Shown here: positions 8,718-17,527 of the stretch, piece after piece
How positions within the stretch are numbered: position 1 is the first letter of the stretch
Layout of the letters: every line of letters begins with the position of its first letter
Assembly: GCA_934444765.1 (NCBI GenBank)
Contig: CAKSDC010000008.1
Span: 24,441 to 88,440, forward strand
From: an uncultured Oscillospiraceae bacterium
GTDB lineage: Bacteria; Bacillota; Clostridia; Oscillospirales; Ruminococcaceae
Length of the DNA: 64,000 nucleotides
Direction of reading: 5' to 3'
Notes under the pieces: model-generated
The model's database searches: none
What the model was told of the DNA's origin: nothing
What the model saw: the letters and a program-made list of their open reading frames with translations, nothing else
Made by a program: the position numbers and the translations under genes

Positions 8718-9683
8718 TTATTTAGTATTAGATATGTTCCAACGGAATGGACATATTTTGTTAGCCTTTCTGTTGTCGTACATAGTATTGTTAAGAATAG
8801 TATCATAGTCTAAGTATCGGTAGTTAGTCTTTTCTTCCGAACTGATTATTTTAGACTTTATGAACTTTAAAGCGTTATTTTCTTTAGGTTCGCTACGTTG
8901 TAATACTGGACCTAAACGATAGTTATTAGACTTCATAAACTTGATAATTTCGGAAGTACTGGTTAATAGCATATCGCACACGTTGTACACTCCCGAATAA
9001 GAAGTATCTTCGGCTTGCTTTAAGTAGCATAGAATAAAGTCTGATAAGTTGTGTATACAACAGAAGTGAAATCCATAGTCACCTAATCGATATATAAAAT
9101 TAGAACCGTCTTTAGGGTCTTTAATTTTAGAAACTAAGTTATCATAAAACTTTAAAGAGTACACTTGAGGTACTCTTGCTATAGCAACTACCATAGTCTT
9201 ACTTCTTTTAGATTCGTTAGCTAAGACTTTTTCCGATTCATACTTCATCTTAGCGTAGTTGGTAATAGGTTTAATATCGGCATCTATTTCACGTAGAGGC
9301 TCACGAGTTTTCACCTTCATGTATACTTGAGTAGTACTAATTAGTATAAACTGAGCAACTTCTGTTTCAACTGCCATACGATACAGACTTCTGTCAAATT
9401 CCTGACTAATTTTAGCTTCTTTATCAGTAAATATTGGACCCATGTCATTATCAGCCGTACAAGCTAAGTGTACTACTGCATGGAACTTATAGTTTTCAAA
9501 TAGGTAGGCTAACGTACCCTTTATGCTTTCGCCATATGCTACAAAAGTAAAATGTTCTTTGTCTTTGTTGTAGTCGCTAAGTTTTTCATCAAAGGCTGTA
9601 ACGTGGTAGCCTTTCTTCAATAATCCCGAACACACCGAGTCCCCAATGCGACTGCACGCACCAGTAACTAAAACATTATCCAT
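8718..9683 (-). CDS. NAD-dependent epimerase/dehydratase (extended SDR)
   Basis: 321 residues of an extended short-chain dehydrogenase/reductase. The N-terminal Rossmann motif is VTGACSRIG (residues 6-14; the usual form is TGGxGxxG). The pair ISTTQVY and YAKMKYESE supplies the active-site Ser/Thr and the Tyr-x-x-x-Lys. Such enzymes act on nucleotide sugars or related hydroxy compounds in the cytoplasm; the substrate cannot be told. It is the first gene of a probable three-gene unit and has its own promoter. A GGGAGG site precedes the ATG. Confidence 0.85.
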   Translation of the reverse strand: MDNVLVTGACSRIGDSVCSGLLKKGYHVTAFDEKLSDYNKDKEHFTFVAYGESIKGTLAYLFENYKFHAVVHLACTADNDMGPIFTDKEAKISQEFDRSLYRMAVETEVAQFILISTTQVYMKVKTREPLREIDADIKPITNYAKMKYESEKVLANESKRSKTMVVAIARVPQVYSLKFYDNLVSKIKDPKDGSNFIYRLGDYGFHFCCIHNLSDFILCYLKQAEDTSYSGVYNVCDMLLTSTSEIIKFMKSNNYRLGPVLQRSEPKENNALKFIKSKIISSEEKTNYRYLDYDTILNNTMYDNRKANKICPFRWNISNTK

Positions 9684-9726
9684 CTTAAATCCTCCCTAAA
9701 ACGATATTATTGAAGTACATAAGACT

Positions 9727-9755
9727 ATTATATCATACTTTTTAATATTTATCAA
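9727..9755 (-). promoter_or_regulatory. promoter for the SDR / lipoprotein / kinase unit
   Basis: On the minus strand: -35 TTGATA (9750-9755), 17-bp spacer, -10 TATAAT (9727-9732). Confidence 0.78.
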
Positions 9756-9824
9756 GGATTTGGAAACGATATTTTGTGCAAATGCACCATAATATTTTAA
9801 CGATTAACTTAATGTAGTTTTTTC

Positions 9825-9853
9825 TTGAAGTAATTGTGATAGTGTGATATAAT
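9825..9853 (+). promoter_or_regulatory. promoter for prephenate dehydrogenase gene
   Basis: -35 TTGAAG (9825-9830), 17-bp spacer, -10 TATAAT (9848-9853). It is divergent from the promoter at 9727-9755, with about 70 bp between them. Confidence 0.78.
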
Positions 9854-9893
9854 GGTATTTGCAATACTTATATAATATTTGGAGGAATATATA

Positions 9894-10736
9894 ATGAAAA
9901 TAACAGTAATAGGATTGGGCTTAATAGGTGGCTCTATCTGTAAGGCTATAAAAAAGTATACTAATAATCAAGTCTATGGATACGGTAGAAACAAAGAAAC
10001 TCTAAACAAGGCTTTAAACTGCTACGCTATAGACCAAATAACAGACGACCTATCCGTTGCAGATATGACTATAGTATGCACTCCACCAGATAACGCTTTT
10101 AGTTTTATGCAACTAAATGCTAATAAGTTCAAAAAAGGTTCTATAGTTGCTGACGTGTGTGGTATTAAAGGTCAACACGCTGTAGATACTAATAGTATAT
10201 TAAAGTCTGCGGGTGTGAACTATGTAGGTACTCACCCTATGGCAGGAAAAGAACGTGCAGGTTTTGATAACTCCGATGCAGACCTATTCTTAAACGCTAA
10301 CTTTATAGTAACTCCTTTAGAAGATACTAACAAGGAAAAGTTAATGGAAGTAGTAGTACTTGCTAAAGAGATGGGATTTGGTAGAATAATCCACGCTACA
10401 CCTTTCGACCATGATAAGATTATAGCTTATACTTCACAGTTAGCACACGTGGTATCTAATGCGTACGTTAAAAGTCCAACTATGGAAATAGAACTTGGTT
10501 TTAGTGGTGGTAGTTTTCAGGATATGACCAGAGTAGCCACCGTGAACGAATATATGTGGACAGACCTATTCTTTGATAATAGGGAGTGTCTATTGAACGA
10601 AGTCACTACTTTAATAGATAATCTAAAGGAGTATCAAAAGGCTTTAGCAGACAGCGACCGTGAAAAGATGATATCTTTACTACGTGATGGTAGAGTACTT
10701 AAAGAAGAAAACCTTAAAAAACATGGCAGACTATAA
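9894..10736 (+). CDS. tyrA: prephenate dehydrogenase
   Basis: NAD(P)-dependent oxidative decarboxylation of prephenate to 4-hydroxyphenylpyruvate, in tyrosine synthesis. 280 residues. The N-terminal Rossmann motif is GLGLIGGS. THPMAGKE, with the catalytic His, lies near residue 115-125, followed by the TyrA helical domain (SQLAHVVSNA). There is no chorismate-mutase or ACT domain. I chose ATG 9894 because GGAGG lies 8-12 bases upstream; an earlier in-frame TTG overlaps that site. It looks monocistronic, with a terminator at 10750. Confidence 0.92.
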   Translation: MKITVIGLGLIGGSICKAIKKYTNNQVYGYGRNKETLNKALNCYAIDQITDDLSVADMTIVCTPPDNAFSFMQLNANKFKKGSIVADVCGIKGQHAVDTNSILKSAGVNYVGTHPMAGKERAGFDNSDADLFLNANFIVTPLEDTNKEKLMEVVVLAKEMGFGRIIHATPFDHDKIIAYTSQLAHVVSNAYVKSPTMEIELGFSGGSFQDMTRVATVNEYMWTDLFFDNRECLLNEVTTLIDNLKEYQKALADSDREKMISLLRDGRVLKEENLKKHGRL

Positions 10737-10749
10737 AGATTATACTACT

Positions 10750-10780
10750 AAGGAATGGTATATTTGCCATTCCTTTTTTT
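10750..10780 (+). terminator. intrinsic terminator of tyrA
   Basis: Nine-base arms AAGGAATGG and CCATTCCTT with an 8-nt loop, continuing into a T-run. Confidence 0.92.
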
Positions 10781-10972
10781 ATCTATTCACATAGATGCGT
10801 GTATGCAACCAGTGGTTTCCTATGCAACGTTAGGTATATGCGACGCTATGTAAATTAAAATAGGTTGAAAACTTTTAAGACTTCTGTTATTATATATATT
10901 AGTAAATACAACACCTTAAAGGCAGTAAATATATACTTAAAAATACCAATTAGAAAGGATTGTAGATATATT

Positions 10973-11878
10973 ATGAACTTAGAGACTGCTAATAAACTAT
11001 TAAGACTACGCAAACAAAACAATCTTTCACAAGAGGAATTAGCTGAAAAGTTGGGCATTAGCAGACAAGCCGTTTCCAAATGGGAACGTGCCGAGGCTTC
11101 ACCAGATACCGATAATTTAATAACTTTGGCTAACCTATATAGAATATCATTAGACGAACTACTGGATATAGACGTTAAAACTATGAGAAGTGAAGAGTAT
11201 CAAGATATTAAGTCTAAAGTAAACCTATCTAAACCAGAGGATACTCAAGAAGTACCACCTCAGCCACAGTATAAAAAAGTGGTGTATCCCAAAGATAGCT
11301 TATCTGAAGAACTATATAATAGTAGATATGCAGAAGGCATAGACGATACCCCTAATAGTGCTAATCAGTCTTCTTTCGATGCCTCCAACTATGGCAGTAC
11401 TAAAGTAGATAGCATTCCAAACTATCAAGCTGAAAACTATATACAACCTATTCCCGATAGTAGTAGTACTAATAAGAAAAAGAAGAAAAAAAAGCGTTTC
11501 GGTGGGTTCGGAGGTGTTCCACCATATACCAGTAATGGCTTTATACTAAAGTTTGAACAGTTTATGAAGAAGTTCCATATAAGCTATAAGGGATTATATA
11601 CTTTTCCTTATTATGCCATAGCCATAGTTATGATGATACTATGTGCCGATATATTTTGGAATGGTGGTTACTTAGCAGGTTTTTGGGCGGTAAGTATTCC
11701 TTTGTACTATACGTTTGTAGGGGCGGTACATAAAAGAAATCCTAATATCTTTGGATATCCACTATTAGCGTTTATGTTGATGTTGTTATCTATGTTTTTA
11801 GGTTTTGACGGTCTTTCATGTACATGGTTAGCTACCATACCGTTCTACTATTGGATAGTGAATAAGAATAAGCACTAA
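10973..11878 (+). CDS. XRE-family HTH protein with C-terminal membrane domain
   Basis: 301 residues. Residues 1-60 are an XRE/Cro-type DNA-binding domain (NLSQEELAEKLGISRQAVSKW). A polar linker follows, then a run of seven lysines near 165. About three or four hydrophobic segments lie in the last 100 residues (FPYYAIAIVMMILCADIFW and others). A membrane-tethered transcription regulator is inferred. ATG 10973 has an AGAAAGGA site; the longer upstream in-frame start lacks one. It is expressed towards the CarD-like gene, with a shared terminator between them. Target genes are unknown. Confidence 0.82.
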   Translation: MNLETANKLLRLRKQNNLSQEELAEKLGISRQAVSKWERAEASPDTDNLITLANLYRISLDELLDIDVKTMRSEEYQDIKSKVNLSKPEDTQEVPPQPQYKKVVYPKDSLSEELYNSRYAEGIDDTPNSANQSSFDASNYGSTKVDSIPNYQAENYIQPIPDSSSTNKKKKKKKRFGGFGGVPPYTSNGFILKFEQFMKKFHISYKGLYTFPYYAIAIVMMILCADIFWNGGYLAGFWAVSIPLYYTFVGAVHKRNPNIFGYPLLAFMLMLLSMFLGFDGLSCTWLATIPFYYWIVNKNKH

Positions 11879-11887
11879 AAAGTAATA

Positions 11888-11915
11888 GCTACTCTTATAA
11901 TAAGAGTAGCTTATT
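11888..11915. terminator. bidirectional terminator between converging genes
   Basis: Ten-base arms GCTACTCTTA and TAAGAGTAGC with a 3-nt loop. A T-rich tail follows on the plus side and an A-rich one on the other. Confidence 0.85.
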
Positions 11916-11916
11916 T

Positions 11917-12408
11917 TTAGTTATTAACACTTATGCGTCGTTTGATGTAGTTATCGACCATTTTAGGTTCTATGTTTAGTGCAAAGGATAGTTCATCAAA
12001 TAGATACTTTTCAGCCATATGCTGATACTTGCTATCTACTATGGATAGTCTTTTACCTATCTTGTTAAGAGCCTCACTTTTTTGATGTACTGTTTTAAGA
12101 ATCTTAGAGTAAGAGTAGCAGTTGTAGTGGTGAATTTCGTTTCTGTACTCTTCATCTATAGCCTTAGATATAGGGGTTATATTAGGCATTAAGTCTATAA
12201 GTTCTATAGCCTGTTGTTTGGTTAAAGGTTTTCTAATAGAGGCTTGGTTTTGAGTAGGAATGTAAAAAGTTTCTTTTTCAAATAGAGAGTTCATAATATA
12301 GTAAGTATTATCCTTATCGAAGCCCATATCACTGTAATCTAACTTGGTAATGTCGGTTATCTTGCATACCCAGTATTGATATACCACATAGTCGTTAATA
12401 TTATACAT
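11917..12408 (-). CDS. CarD/CdnL-family transcription regulator
   Basis: 163 residues. The N-terminal 60 residues form a CarD/TRCF-RID-like domain (YNINDYVVYQYWVCKITDI, then YYIMN and FYIP), which contacts the RNA polymerase beta subunit and stabilises open complexes. The C-terminal two-thirds is helical, as in CdnL (LIDLMPNI, then charged helices). Weak sequence similarity leaves some doubt about its exact role. The start has a GAGGTGATG site. It has its own promoter at 12477-12505. Confidence 0.8.
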   Translation of the reverse strand: MYNINDYVVYQYWVCKITDITKLDYSDMGFDKDNTYYIMNSLFEKETFYIPTQNQASIRKPLTKQQAIELIDLMPNITPISKAIDEEYRNEIHHYNCYSYSKILKTVHQKSEALNKIGKRLSIVDSKYQHMAEKYLFDELSFALNIEPKMVDNYIKRRISVNN

Positions 12409-12476
12409 AGTTAAACATCACCTCAAAAGTATATTAAAGCACGTATTTGTGTATTTCAAATGCGTTCTTTAATACT

Positions 12477-12505
12477 ATTATACCATATATTTAATAAAAA
12501 GTCAA
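12477..12505 (-). promoter_or_regulatory. promoter for the CarD-like gene
   Basis: On the minus strand: -35 TTGACT (12500-12505), 17-bp spacer, -10 TATAAT (12477-12482). Confidence 0.78.
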
Positions 12506-12581
12506 CCACGCTTAGTATTTTATAGATATATCATATATTAGATATATACTATATGTGACATAGTATCTTTTAGATATAATA

Positions 12582-12611
12582 TTAGAGTGCTAATAACTAT
12601 TAACACTCTAA
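12582..12611 (-). terminator. hairpin after the DUF368 gene
   Basis: Thirteen-base arms TTAGAGTGCTAAT and ATTAACACTCTAA with one G-U/mismatch position and a 4-nt loop, about 30 bp past the stop. There is no clean U-run on the minus strand. The half-sites resemble a CIRCE element turned inside out, which is probably coincidence. Confidence 0.6.
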
Positions 12612-12639
12612 ATAATAAGGTATGTGTATATTGATAGTG

Positions 12640-13536
12640 TTATTTTGCGTCTTGAGTATTAGCCTTAACCAACCTACTGGACATATACTTTTTAAGAAGT
12701 TGTAGTCCAAATATTACCACACCACCTATTATAAAGAATAGTATACTAAAAGTATTAATACTCATGGCAGGTTGAGGAGTATCTAAAGTTTCGGGACCCT
12801 TAACTATAGCGTATAACGAACCTATCATTAAACCAAGAATGCAATACATAGTTTGAGGTCTAAAGTGTTCTAAGCAGTACTTAACACCTTTAATTACTAA
12901 GGCTATTCCTAATAGAACGCCTATTCCGAAAGCCATTAAATAAGGTACGCCTTCAAAGTTTAGGTGTAAAAATTCATAGATGTAGTTCATAATAGGTATG
13001 TACAGACCGAATATAAGTAGTAGTGTAGAACCTGATATACCAGGTAACACCATAGCCGAAATAGCTACCATTCCAGCGATTAGGATATATAGTAGTGTAC
13101 CTACATTTAAACTTAAAGTATCGTCACCGGTAGTAGAAGAGTTCAATATAGTAATTAATATTACTATAGCTATTCCCACTATACAGGATAGAATACTTTT
13201 AACGTTTACTTGTTTAAATACATCTCTTTCTTCTATGAGTATTATAGGTATAGAAAAGATTATAAATCCCAAAAATAACGAACTTATGTTGTATATATGG
13301 CTCTCAAATACTTGATTTAATATCAATACTGCCGAAATAAAGCCTATAATCCAACCTATGCCCAATCTTACTAAGAACTTTAAAGACTTTATCTTTTCGG
13401 GTTTTTTGCCGAATATTATTCCGTTTAAAGAACCTATAAAGTCATCATAAAATCCCATTAAGAACGCAATAGTGCCTCCCGAAACACCAGGAACACTATC
13501 CGCTAAAGCCATTAACAGACCACCTAAAGATATCAT
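12640..13536 (-). CDS. DUF368 membrane protein (polyprenyl-phosphate translocase family)
   Basis: 298 residues with about eight or nine membrane segments. It has the DUF368 signature DSVPGVSGGTIAFLMGFYD near residues 13-31 and a second inverted-type motif MVLPGISGSTLLLIFGLY near 162. DUF368 proteins (PopT in staphylococci) have been reported to recycle undecaprenyl phosphate across the membrane, so a role in wall-lipid recycling is likely. The ATG at 13536 is the first possible start, because an in-frame TAA lies 9 bases upstream. The AAAGGAG site is 34 bases away, with a perfect hairpin between (see 13537-13577). Confidence 0.85.
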   Translation of the reverse strand: MISLGGLLMALADSVPGVSGGTIAFLMGFYDDFIGSLNGIIFGKKPEKIKSLKFLVRLGIGWIIGFISAVLILNQVFESHIYNISSLFLGFIIFSIPIILIEERDVFKQVNVKSILSCIVGIAIVILITILNSSTTGDDTLSLNVGTLLYILIAGMVAISAMVLPGISGSTLLLIFGLYIPIMNYIYEFLHLNFEGVPYLMAFGIGVLLGIALVIKGVKYCLEHFRPQTMYCILGLMIGSLYAIVKGPETLDTPQPAMSINTFSILFFIIGGVVIFGLQLLKKYMSSRLVKANTQDAK

Positions 13537-13577
13537 AATACGTTAATATTATCGTACAAGATAATATATTCTCCTTT
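13537..13577 (-). promoter_or_regulatory. ribosome site separated from start by a hairpin (DUF368 gene)
   Basis: On the minus strand AAAGGAG (13571-13577) is followed by 3 nt, then 8-bp arms ATATTATC/GATAATAT around a 6-nt loop (13546-13567), then 9 nt to ATG. If the hairpin folds, the effective distance drops from 34 to about 12 nt. No in-frame alternative start exists between. Confidence 0.6.
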
Positions 13578-13621
13578 CAAAAAATATTCATTTTGAGTAG
13601 CATATTTAGTGTATATTTGGT

Positions 13622-13650
13622 AGTATATCATACTATGTTTAGGTTGTCAA
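13622..13650 (-). promoter_or_regulatory. promoter for the DUF368 gene
   Basis: On the minus strand: -35 TTGACA (13645-13650), 17-bp spacer, -10 TATACT (13622-13627). With the ruvC promoter it accounts for the 304-bp gap 13537-13840. I see nothing else there. Confidence 0.78.
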
Positions 13651-13754
13651 GCATAGGTAAGGCACATAATCACATATATTAGTAAGTTTAACCAATATTT
13701 AATATTCCGTTAATGTGAATTTTAATCTTGGCGTTTGGATAGATTAAAAAAATC

Positions 13755-13783
13755 TTGAAAAGTCTACAATAGTATGGTATAAT
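13755..13783 (+). promoter_or_regulatory. promoter for the ruvCAB run
   Basis: -35 TTGAAA (13755-13760), 17-bp spacer, -10 TATAAT (13778-13783). No LexA/DinR-type box is evident beside it. Confidence 0.78.
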
Positions 13784-13840
13784 AATAGAATGTGATAGTA
13801 TAGACTATCTTTAAAAAGTTTAAAGGAGTTGCACGGCATT

Positions 13841-14332
13841 ATGAAGATTTTAGGTATCGACCCAGGCTATGCTATAGTGGGTTACGGTATAGTAGAACAT
13901 AATGGCTATCAGTTTAAACCCATAGGCTATGGAGCTATTACTACTTCTGCCGATATGCCGTTCTGTAACAGACTTAACGTAATATATAACGATATGGTTA
14001 GTATAATAGATACGTATCAGCCTGAATGCGTTGCTATAGAAAGGTTATACTTTACTAACAACGTCAAGACGGGCATAGACGTGGCTCAAGCGAGGGGCGT
14101 AATAGTGCTATCGTTAGTACAGAATAACGTGCCTATATTCGAGTATACTCCGTTACAGATAAAGCAAGCTCTAACTGGTTATGGTAAAGCAGAAAAAAAA
14201 CAGATTATGGAAATGACCAAAAGCATACTAAAGTTAAAGTCAGTTCCTAAGCCAGATGACACTGCCGACGCTTTGGCGGTGGCTATCTGTCATGGACACT
14301 TTTCTAATACTCTTTTGAAAGGAATATTCTAA
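13841..14332 (+). CDS. ruvC: Holliday-junction resolvase RuvC
   Basis: Endonuclease that cuts Holliday junctions with RuvAB. 163 residues. The first catalytic Asp is in ILGIDPGYA, the Glu in AIERLYF, and the C-terminal acidic pair in KPDDTADALAVA. ATG 13841 has an AAAGGAG site 12 bases upstream; the in-frame TTG before it abuts the site and is not plausible. It is the first gene of the ruvC-ruvA-ruvB run, with 4 bp to ruvA. Confidence 0.95.
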   Translation: MKILGIDPGYAIVGYGIVEHNGYQFKPIGYGAITTSADMPFCNRLNVIYNDMVSIIDTYQPECVAIERLYFTNNVKTGIDVAQARGVIVLSLVQNNVPIFEYTPLQIKQALTGYGKAEKKQIMEMTKSILKLKSVPKPDDTADALAVAICHGHFSNTLLKGIF

Positions 14333-14336
14333 CATT

Positions 14337-14930
14337 ATGATATACAGTCTAAGAGGAAAGTTAATAGTAAAAGAACAGTCTTTAGCAGTTATAGAGTGTT
14401 CTGGTGTGGGTTATGCTTGCAAGATTACTCTTGGTACGTATGCTAAACTTAACGAACTCAATTCCGAACAGTTTTTATATACGTACTTCAACGCACGAGA
14501 AGGCAATATAGACCTATGCGGTTTTGCTACTAAAGAAGAGCTAAACTGTTTTAAACTTTTAATAGGAGTTTCTAACGTAGGTGTTAAGGCTGGGATATCT
14601 ATACTTTCGGCATTAACTCCCGAACAGTTGGTATTGGCTATCACTTCAGGCGATAGCAAAGCTATATCTAAAGCTAAAGGCATAGGTACTAAGACCGCTC
14701 AAAGAATAGTATTAGAACTTAAAGATAAGATAGCTAAAGAAGATATTACTATAACTTCGGAGGCTTTTACTAATGATATTAGCGTCAGCAATTCCGATAT
14801 GGACGACGCTATTCAAGGTTTAATGGCTTTAGGATACTCTCAATCTGAGGTTATGCCTTACATTAAAAGACTTAGTGGCAAATTGAATACTTCCGATATT
14901 ATTAGAGAAGTACTTAAAAATATGATGTAG
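14337..14930 (+). CDS. ruvA: Holliday-junction DNA helicase subunit RuvA
   Basis: Junction-binding tetramer that loads RuvB. 197 residues, normal length. The order is an OB fold (1-62), two helix-hairpin-helix motifs (LIGVSNVGVKAGISIL and KAKGIGTKTAQRIVLEL) and a C-terminal UBA-like domain III (DDAIQGLMALGYS) that contacts RuvB. It sits between ruvC (4 bp) and ruvB (23 bp) and is likely co-transcribed with both. Confidence 0.95.
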   Translation: MIYSLRGKLIVKEQSLAVIECSGVGYACKITLGTYAKLNELNSEQFLYTYFNAREGNIDLCGFATKEELNCFKLLIGVSNVGVKAGISILSALTPEQLVLAITSGDSKAISKAKGIGTKTAQRIVLELKDKIAKEDITITSEAFTNDISVSNSDMDDAIQGLMALGYSQSEVMPYIKRLSGKLNTSDIIREVLKNMM

Positions 14931-14953
14931 TATATCGAAAGGGGCGTAATCGG

Positions 14954-16015
14954 TTGATAGAAAAATCTGATATGGAATTAGAATATCTTGAAGACGATAG
15001 AGAAGTATCTCCACAGTATCATGAGGGTAACGATAAAGAGTTAGAATATACTCTTAGACCTAAAACGTTACAAGAGTATATCGGTCAAGATAAGGTAAAA
15101 GAAAACTTAGCTATATATATGGAAGCCTCTAAACGTAGAGGTGAACCCTTAGACCATGTACTACTATATGGTCCTCCTGGTTTAGGTAAGACTACTCTTG
15201 CAGGAATTATATCTCACGAAATGGGCGTAAACTTACGAGTTACTTCTGGTCCTGCTATAGAAAAACCTGGAGACTTAGCCTCTTTACTTACTAACTTAGG
15301 CGATAACGACGTACTATTTATAGACGAAATTCATAGACTACCACGAACCGTAGAAGAAGTGCTATATCCTGCCATGGAAGACAACGTACTTGATATAGTG
15401 ATAGGTAAAGGACCTTCAGCACGTTCTATTAGAATAGACTTAAAGAAGTTCACTTTAGTAGGTGCTACTACTCGAGCTGGTCAGCTTTCAGCACCTTTAA
15501 GAGATAGGTTTGGCGTAATACTAAGGTTAGAGTTGTACTCCTATGAACAGTTGACGGATATCATTCGTAGGAGTGCTAACCTATTGAACATTCCATGTGA
15601 TTACGACGGTGCGTACGAAATAGCTAAACGTTCACGTGGCACACCAAGAATTGCTAATAGACTATTGAAAAGGGTTCGTGACTTTGCCGACGTAATAGCC
15701 AATGGTACTATAGATAAAGAGGTGGCTCAAATGTCTTTAGATAGGCTTGAAATAGATAGCTTAGGTTTAGATAGTTTAGATAAACGTCTATTAACCATGC
15801 TAATTAAAGGATATAATGGTGGCCCTGCTGGTTTAGAGACGTTAGCTTCTGCCATAGGGGAAGAGGCTATCACCATTGAAGACGTATGCGAACCATATCT
15901 AATGCAGTTAGGATTTCTTTCAAGAACTCCACGTGGTAGGTGTGCTACTAAGTTAGCATATCAGCATTTAGGAATTATTCCTAAAGATGATGATACCCAA
16001 CTAACCATAGATTAA
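14954..16015 (+). CDS. ruvB: Holliday-junction DNA helicase subunit RuvB
   Basis: AAA+ motor for branch migration. 353 residues. Walker A is GPPGLGKTTLA, Walker B is LFIDEIHRL, sensor I is GATTRAG, the arginine-finger region is APLRDRFGV and the C-terminal winged helix has FLSRTPRGR. The start is taken as TTG 14954: GAAAGGGG lies about 9 bases upstream, and the next ATG (14972) has a worse spacing. It is the last gene of the ruvCAB set. Confidence 0.95.
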   Translation: MIEKSDMELEYLEDDREVSPQYHEGNDKELEYTLRPKTLQEYIGQDKVKENLAIYMEASKRRGEPLDHVLLYGPPGLGKTTLAGIISHEMGVNLRVTSGPAIEKPGDLASLLTNLGDNDVLFIDEIHRLPRTVEEVLYPAMEDNVLDIVIGKGPSARSIRIDLKKFTLVGATTRAGQLSAPLRDRFGVILRLELYSYEQLTDIIRRSANLLNIPCDYDGAYEIAKRSRGTPRIANRLLKRVRDFADVIANGTIDKEVAQMSLDRLEIDSLGLDSLDKRLLTMLIKGYNGGPAGLETLASAIGEEAITIEDVCEPYLMQLGFLSRTPRGRCATKLAYQHLGIIPKDDDTQLTID

Positions 16016-16018
16016 TAG

Positions 16019-16040
16019 TTGATACTAATCATAGTATCAA
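16019..16040 (+). terminator. hairpin after ruvB
   Basis: TTGATACT and AGTATCAA arms with a 6-nt loop directly after the ruvB stop, followed by only a short T-run. It may be a weak terminator, or processing may leave glmM partly co-transcribed. Confidence 0.5.
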
Positions 16041-16084
16041 TTTAATAGTATATAATTATATTTTATTTTAAGGAGATTTTTATA

Positions 16085-17431
16085 ATGGGCAGACTATTCG
16101 GTACAGATGGTGCAAGAGGTATTGCAATCACTGAATTAACTTGCGAGTTGGCTATGCAAATAGGCAGAGCAGCCGCTTTAGAACTAACCAAAACTACTAA
16201 TCATAAACCTACTATATATATAGGCAAGGATACAAGAATATCTTCTGATATTTTAGAGTGTGCTTTAGTATCTGGTATATGTTCTGTAGGTGCAGATGCT
16301 GTCTTATTAGGAGTAGTTCCTACACCTGCCGTAGCGTACCTAATTAGAAAGAATAAAGCAGACGCTGGCGTTATGATATCAGCATCTCATAATAGTGTAG
16401 AGTACAACGGTATTAAACTATTCGCTGGTACTGGTTATAAACTTCCTGATGAAGTTGAAAACGAAATAGAAAGACTTATATTAGATAATCCTGAAGAGAT
16501 TAAGTTAGTATCCAATACAGAAGTTGGTAGAGTTTTACACTATGAAAATTCTCAGCTTGACTATATAGAGTATGTATGTTCTACTATCAAACAAGACCTA
16601 ACAGGCATTAACGTAGCCTTAGACTGTGCTAACGGTTCAAGTTCAGTAACTGCTGAAAGACTATTCACTAAACTTGGAGCTACAGTACATCTAATACATA
16701 ATACTCCAGACGGTACTAACATTAATAATAGTTGTGGTTCTACACACATGGAAAGTCTAATAGAGTACGTAAAATCTAATCACTGTGATGTAGGTCTTGC
16801 TTTTGACGGCGACGCAGATAGATGCCTTGCAGTAGATGAGAATGGCAATCTTATAGACGGCGATAAGATTATAGCTATATGTTCTAAATCCTATAAAGAT
16901 AGAGGTCTTTTAAAGGGCAATACCGCAGTAGTCACCGTTATGACTAACATAGGATTTTCTATATTTGCAAAGGAAAACGGTATAAACTTTGAAACTACCA
17001 AAGTAGGCGATAGATACGTTCTTGAAAATATGCGTGAACACGGTTATAGTATCGGTGGTGAACAGAGTGGACACATCATCTTTTTAGACGACGCTACTAC
17101 TGGCGACGGTGAACTATCTGGTGCTAAACTATTAGAGATTATCAAACTTACTGGTAGAAAGGCTTCTGAATTAGCTTCTTGTATGGAAAGTTATCCACAA
17201 GTATTAGTAAACGTAAATATTACTTTAGATAAAAAGGGTCTTTGGGATAAAAACTCTGCTATTATGGAGTGCATTCGCAAACATGAGGACACCCTAAACG
17301 GTGCTGGTAGAGTGTTAGTCCGTGAAAGTGGTACAGAACCTTTAATTCGTGTAATGCTTGAAGGTAAAGACTTACAACAGATTACCACTATGGCTAACGA
17401 TATCGCCGAAACTATAAAAGTTAGTCTATAG
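16085..17431 (+). CDS. glmM: phosphoglucosamine mutase
   Basis: Converts glucosamine 6-phosphate to glucosamine 1-phosphate for UDP-GlcNAc and peptidoglycan. 448 residues, normal length. MISASHNS carries the phosphorylated Ser101, AFDGDADRC binds the metal, GGEQSGH is the sugar-binding loop and RESGTEP is the phosphate loop. The N-terminal GRLFGTDGARG is typical of GlmM rather than of phosphoglucomutase. AAGGAG precedes the ATG. Confidence 0.96.
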   Translation: MGRLFGTDGARGIAITELTCELAMQIGRAAALELTKTTNHKPTIYIGKDTRISSDILECALVSGICSVGADAVLLGVVPTPAVAYLIRKNKADAGVMISASHNSVEYNGIKLFAGTGYKLPDEVENEIERLILDNPEEIKLVSNTEVGRVLHYENSQLDYIEYVCSTIKQDLTGINVALDCANGSSSVTAERLFTKLGATVHLIHNTPDGTNINNSCGSTHMESLIEYVKSNHCDVGLAFDGDADRCLAVDENGNLIDGDKIIAICSKSYKDRGLLKGNTAVVTVMTNIGFSIFAKENGINFETTKVGDRYVLENMREHGYSIGGEQSGHIIFLDDATTGDGELSGAKLLEIIKLTGRKASELASCMESYPQVLVNVNITLDKKGLWDKNSAIMECIRKHEDTLNGAGRVLVRESGTEPLIRVMLEGKDLQQITTMANDIAETIKVSL

Positions 17432-17471
17432 TAAACGTGATTTAGTATGGTTATAGATAAGTAACCGTTAA

Positions 17472-17501
17472 ATCGGAACGCCGTTTTTTCGGTGTTCCGA
17501 T
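17472..17501 (+). terminator. hairpin after glmM
   Basis: Twelve-base arms ATCGGAACGCCG and CGGTGTTCCGAT (one G-U pair) around a T-rich loop. The trailing sequence is TATATT rather than a T-run, so it is either a weak terminator or a transcript-end stabiliser. Confidence 0.6.
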
Positions 17502-17527
17502 ATATTAATATTTAAGGAGTTTTATTA

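Noticed and set aside
12582..12611. CIRCE heat-shock operator
   Set aside because: The half-sites are in the reversed (everted) order, and the element lies at a gene end, not at a promoter. It is better read as a terminator-like hairpin.
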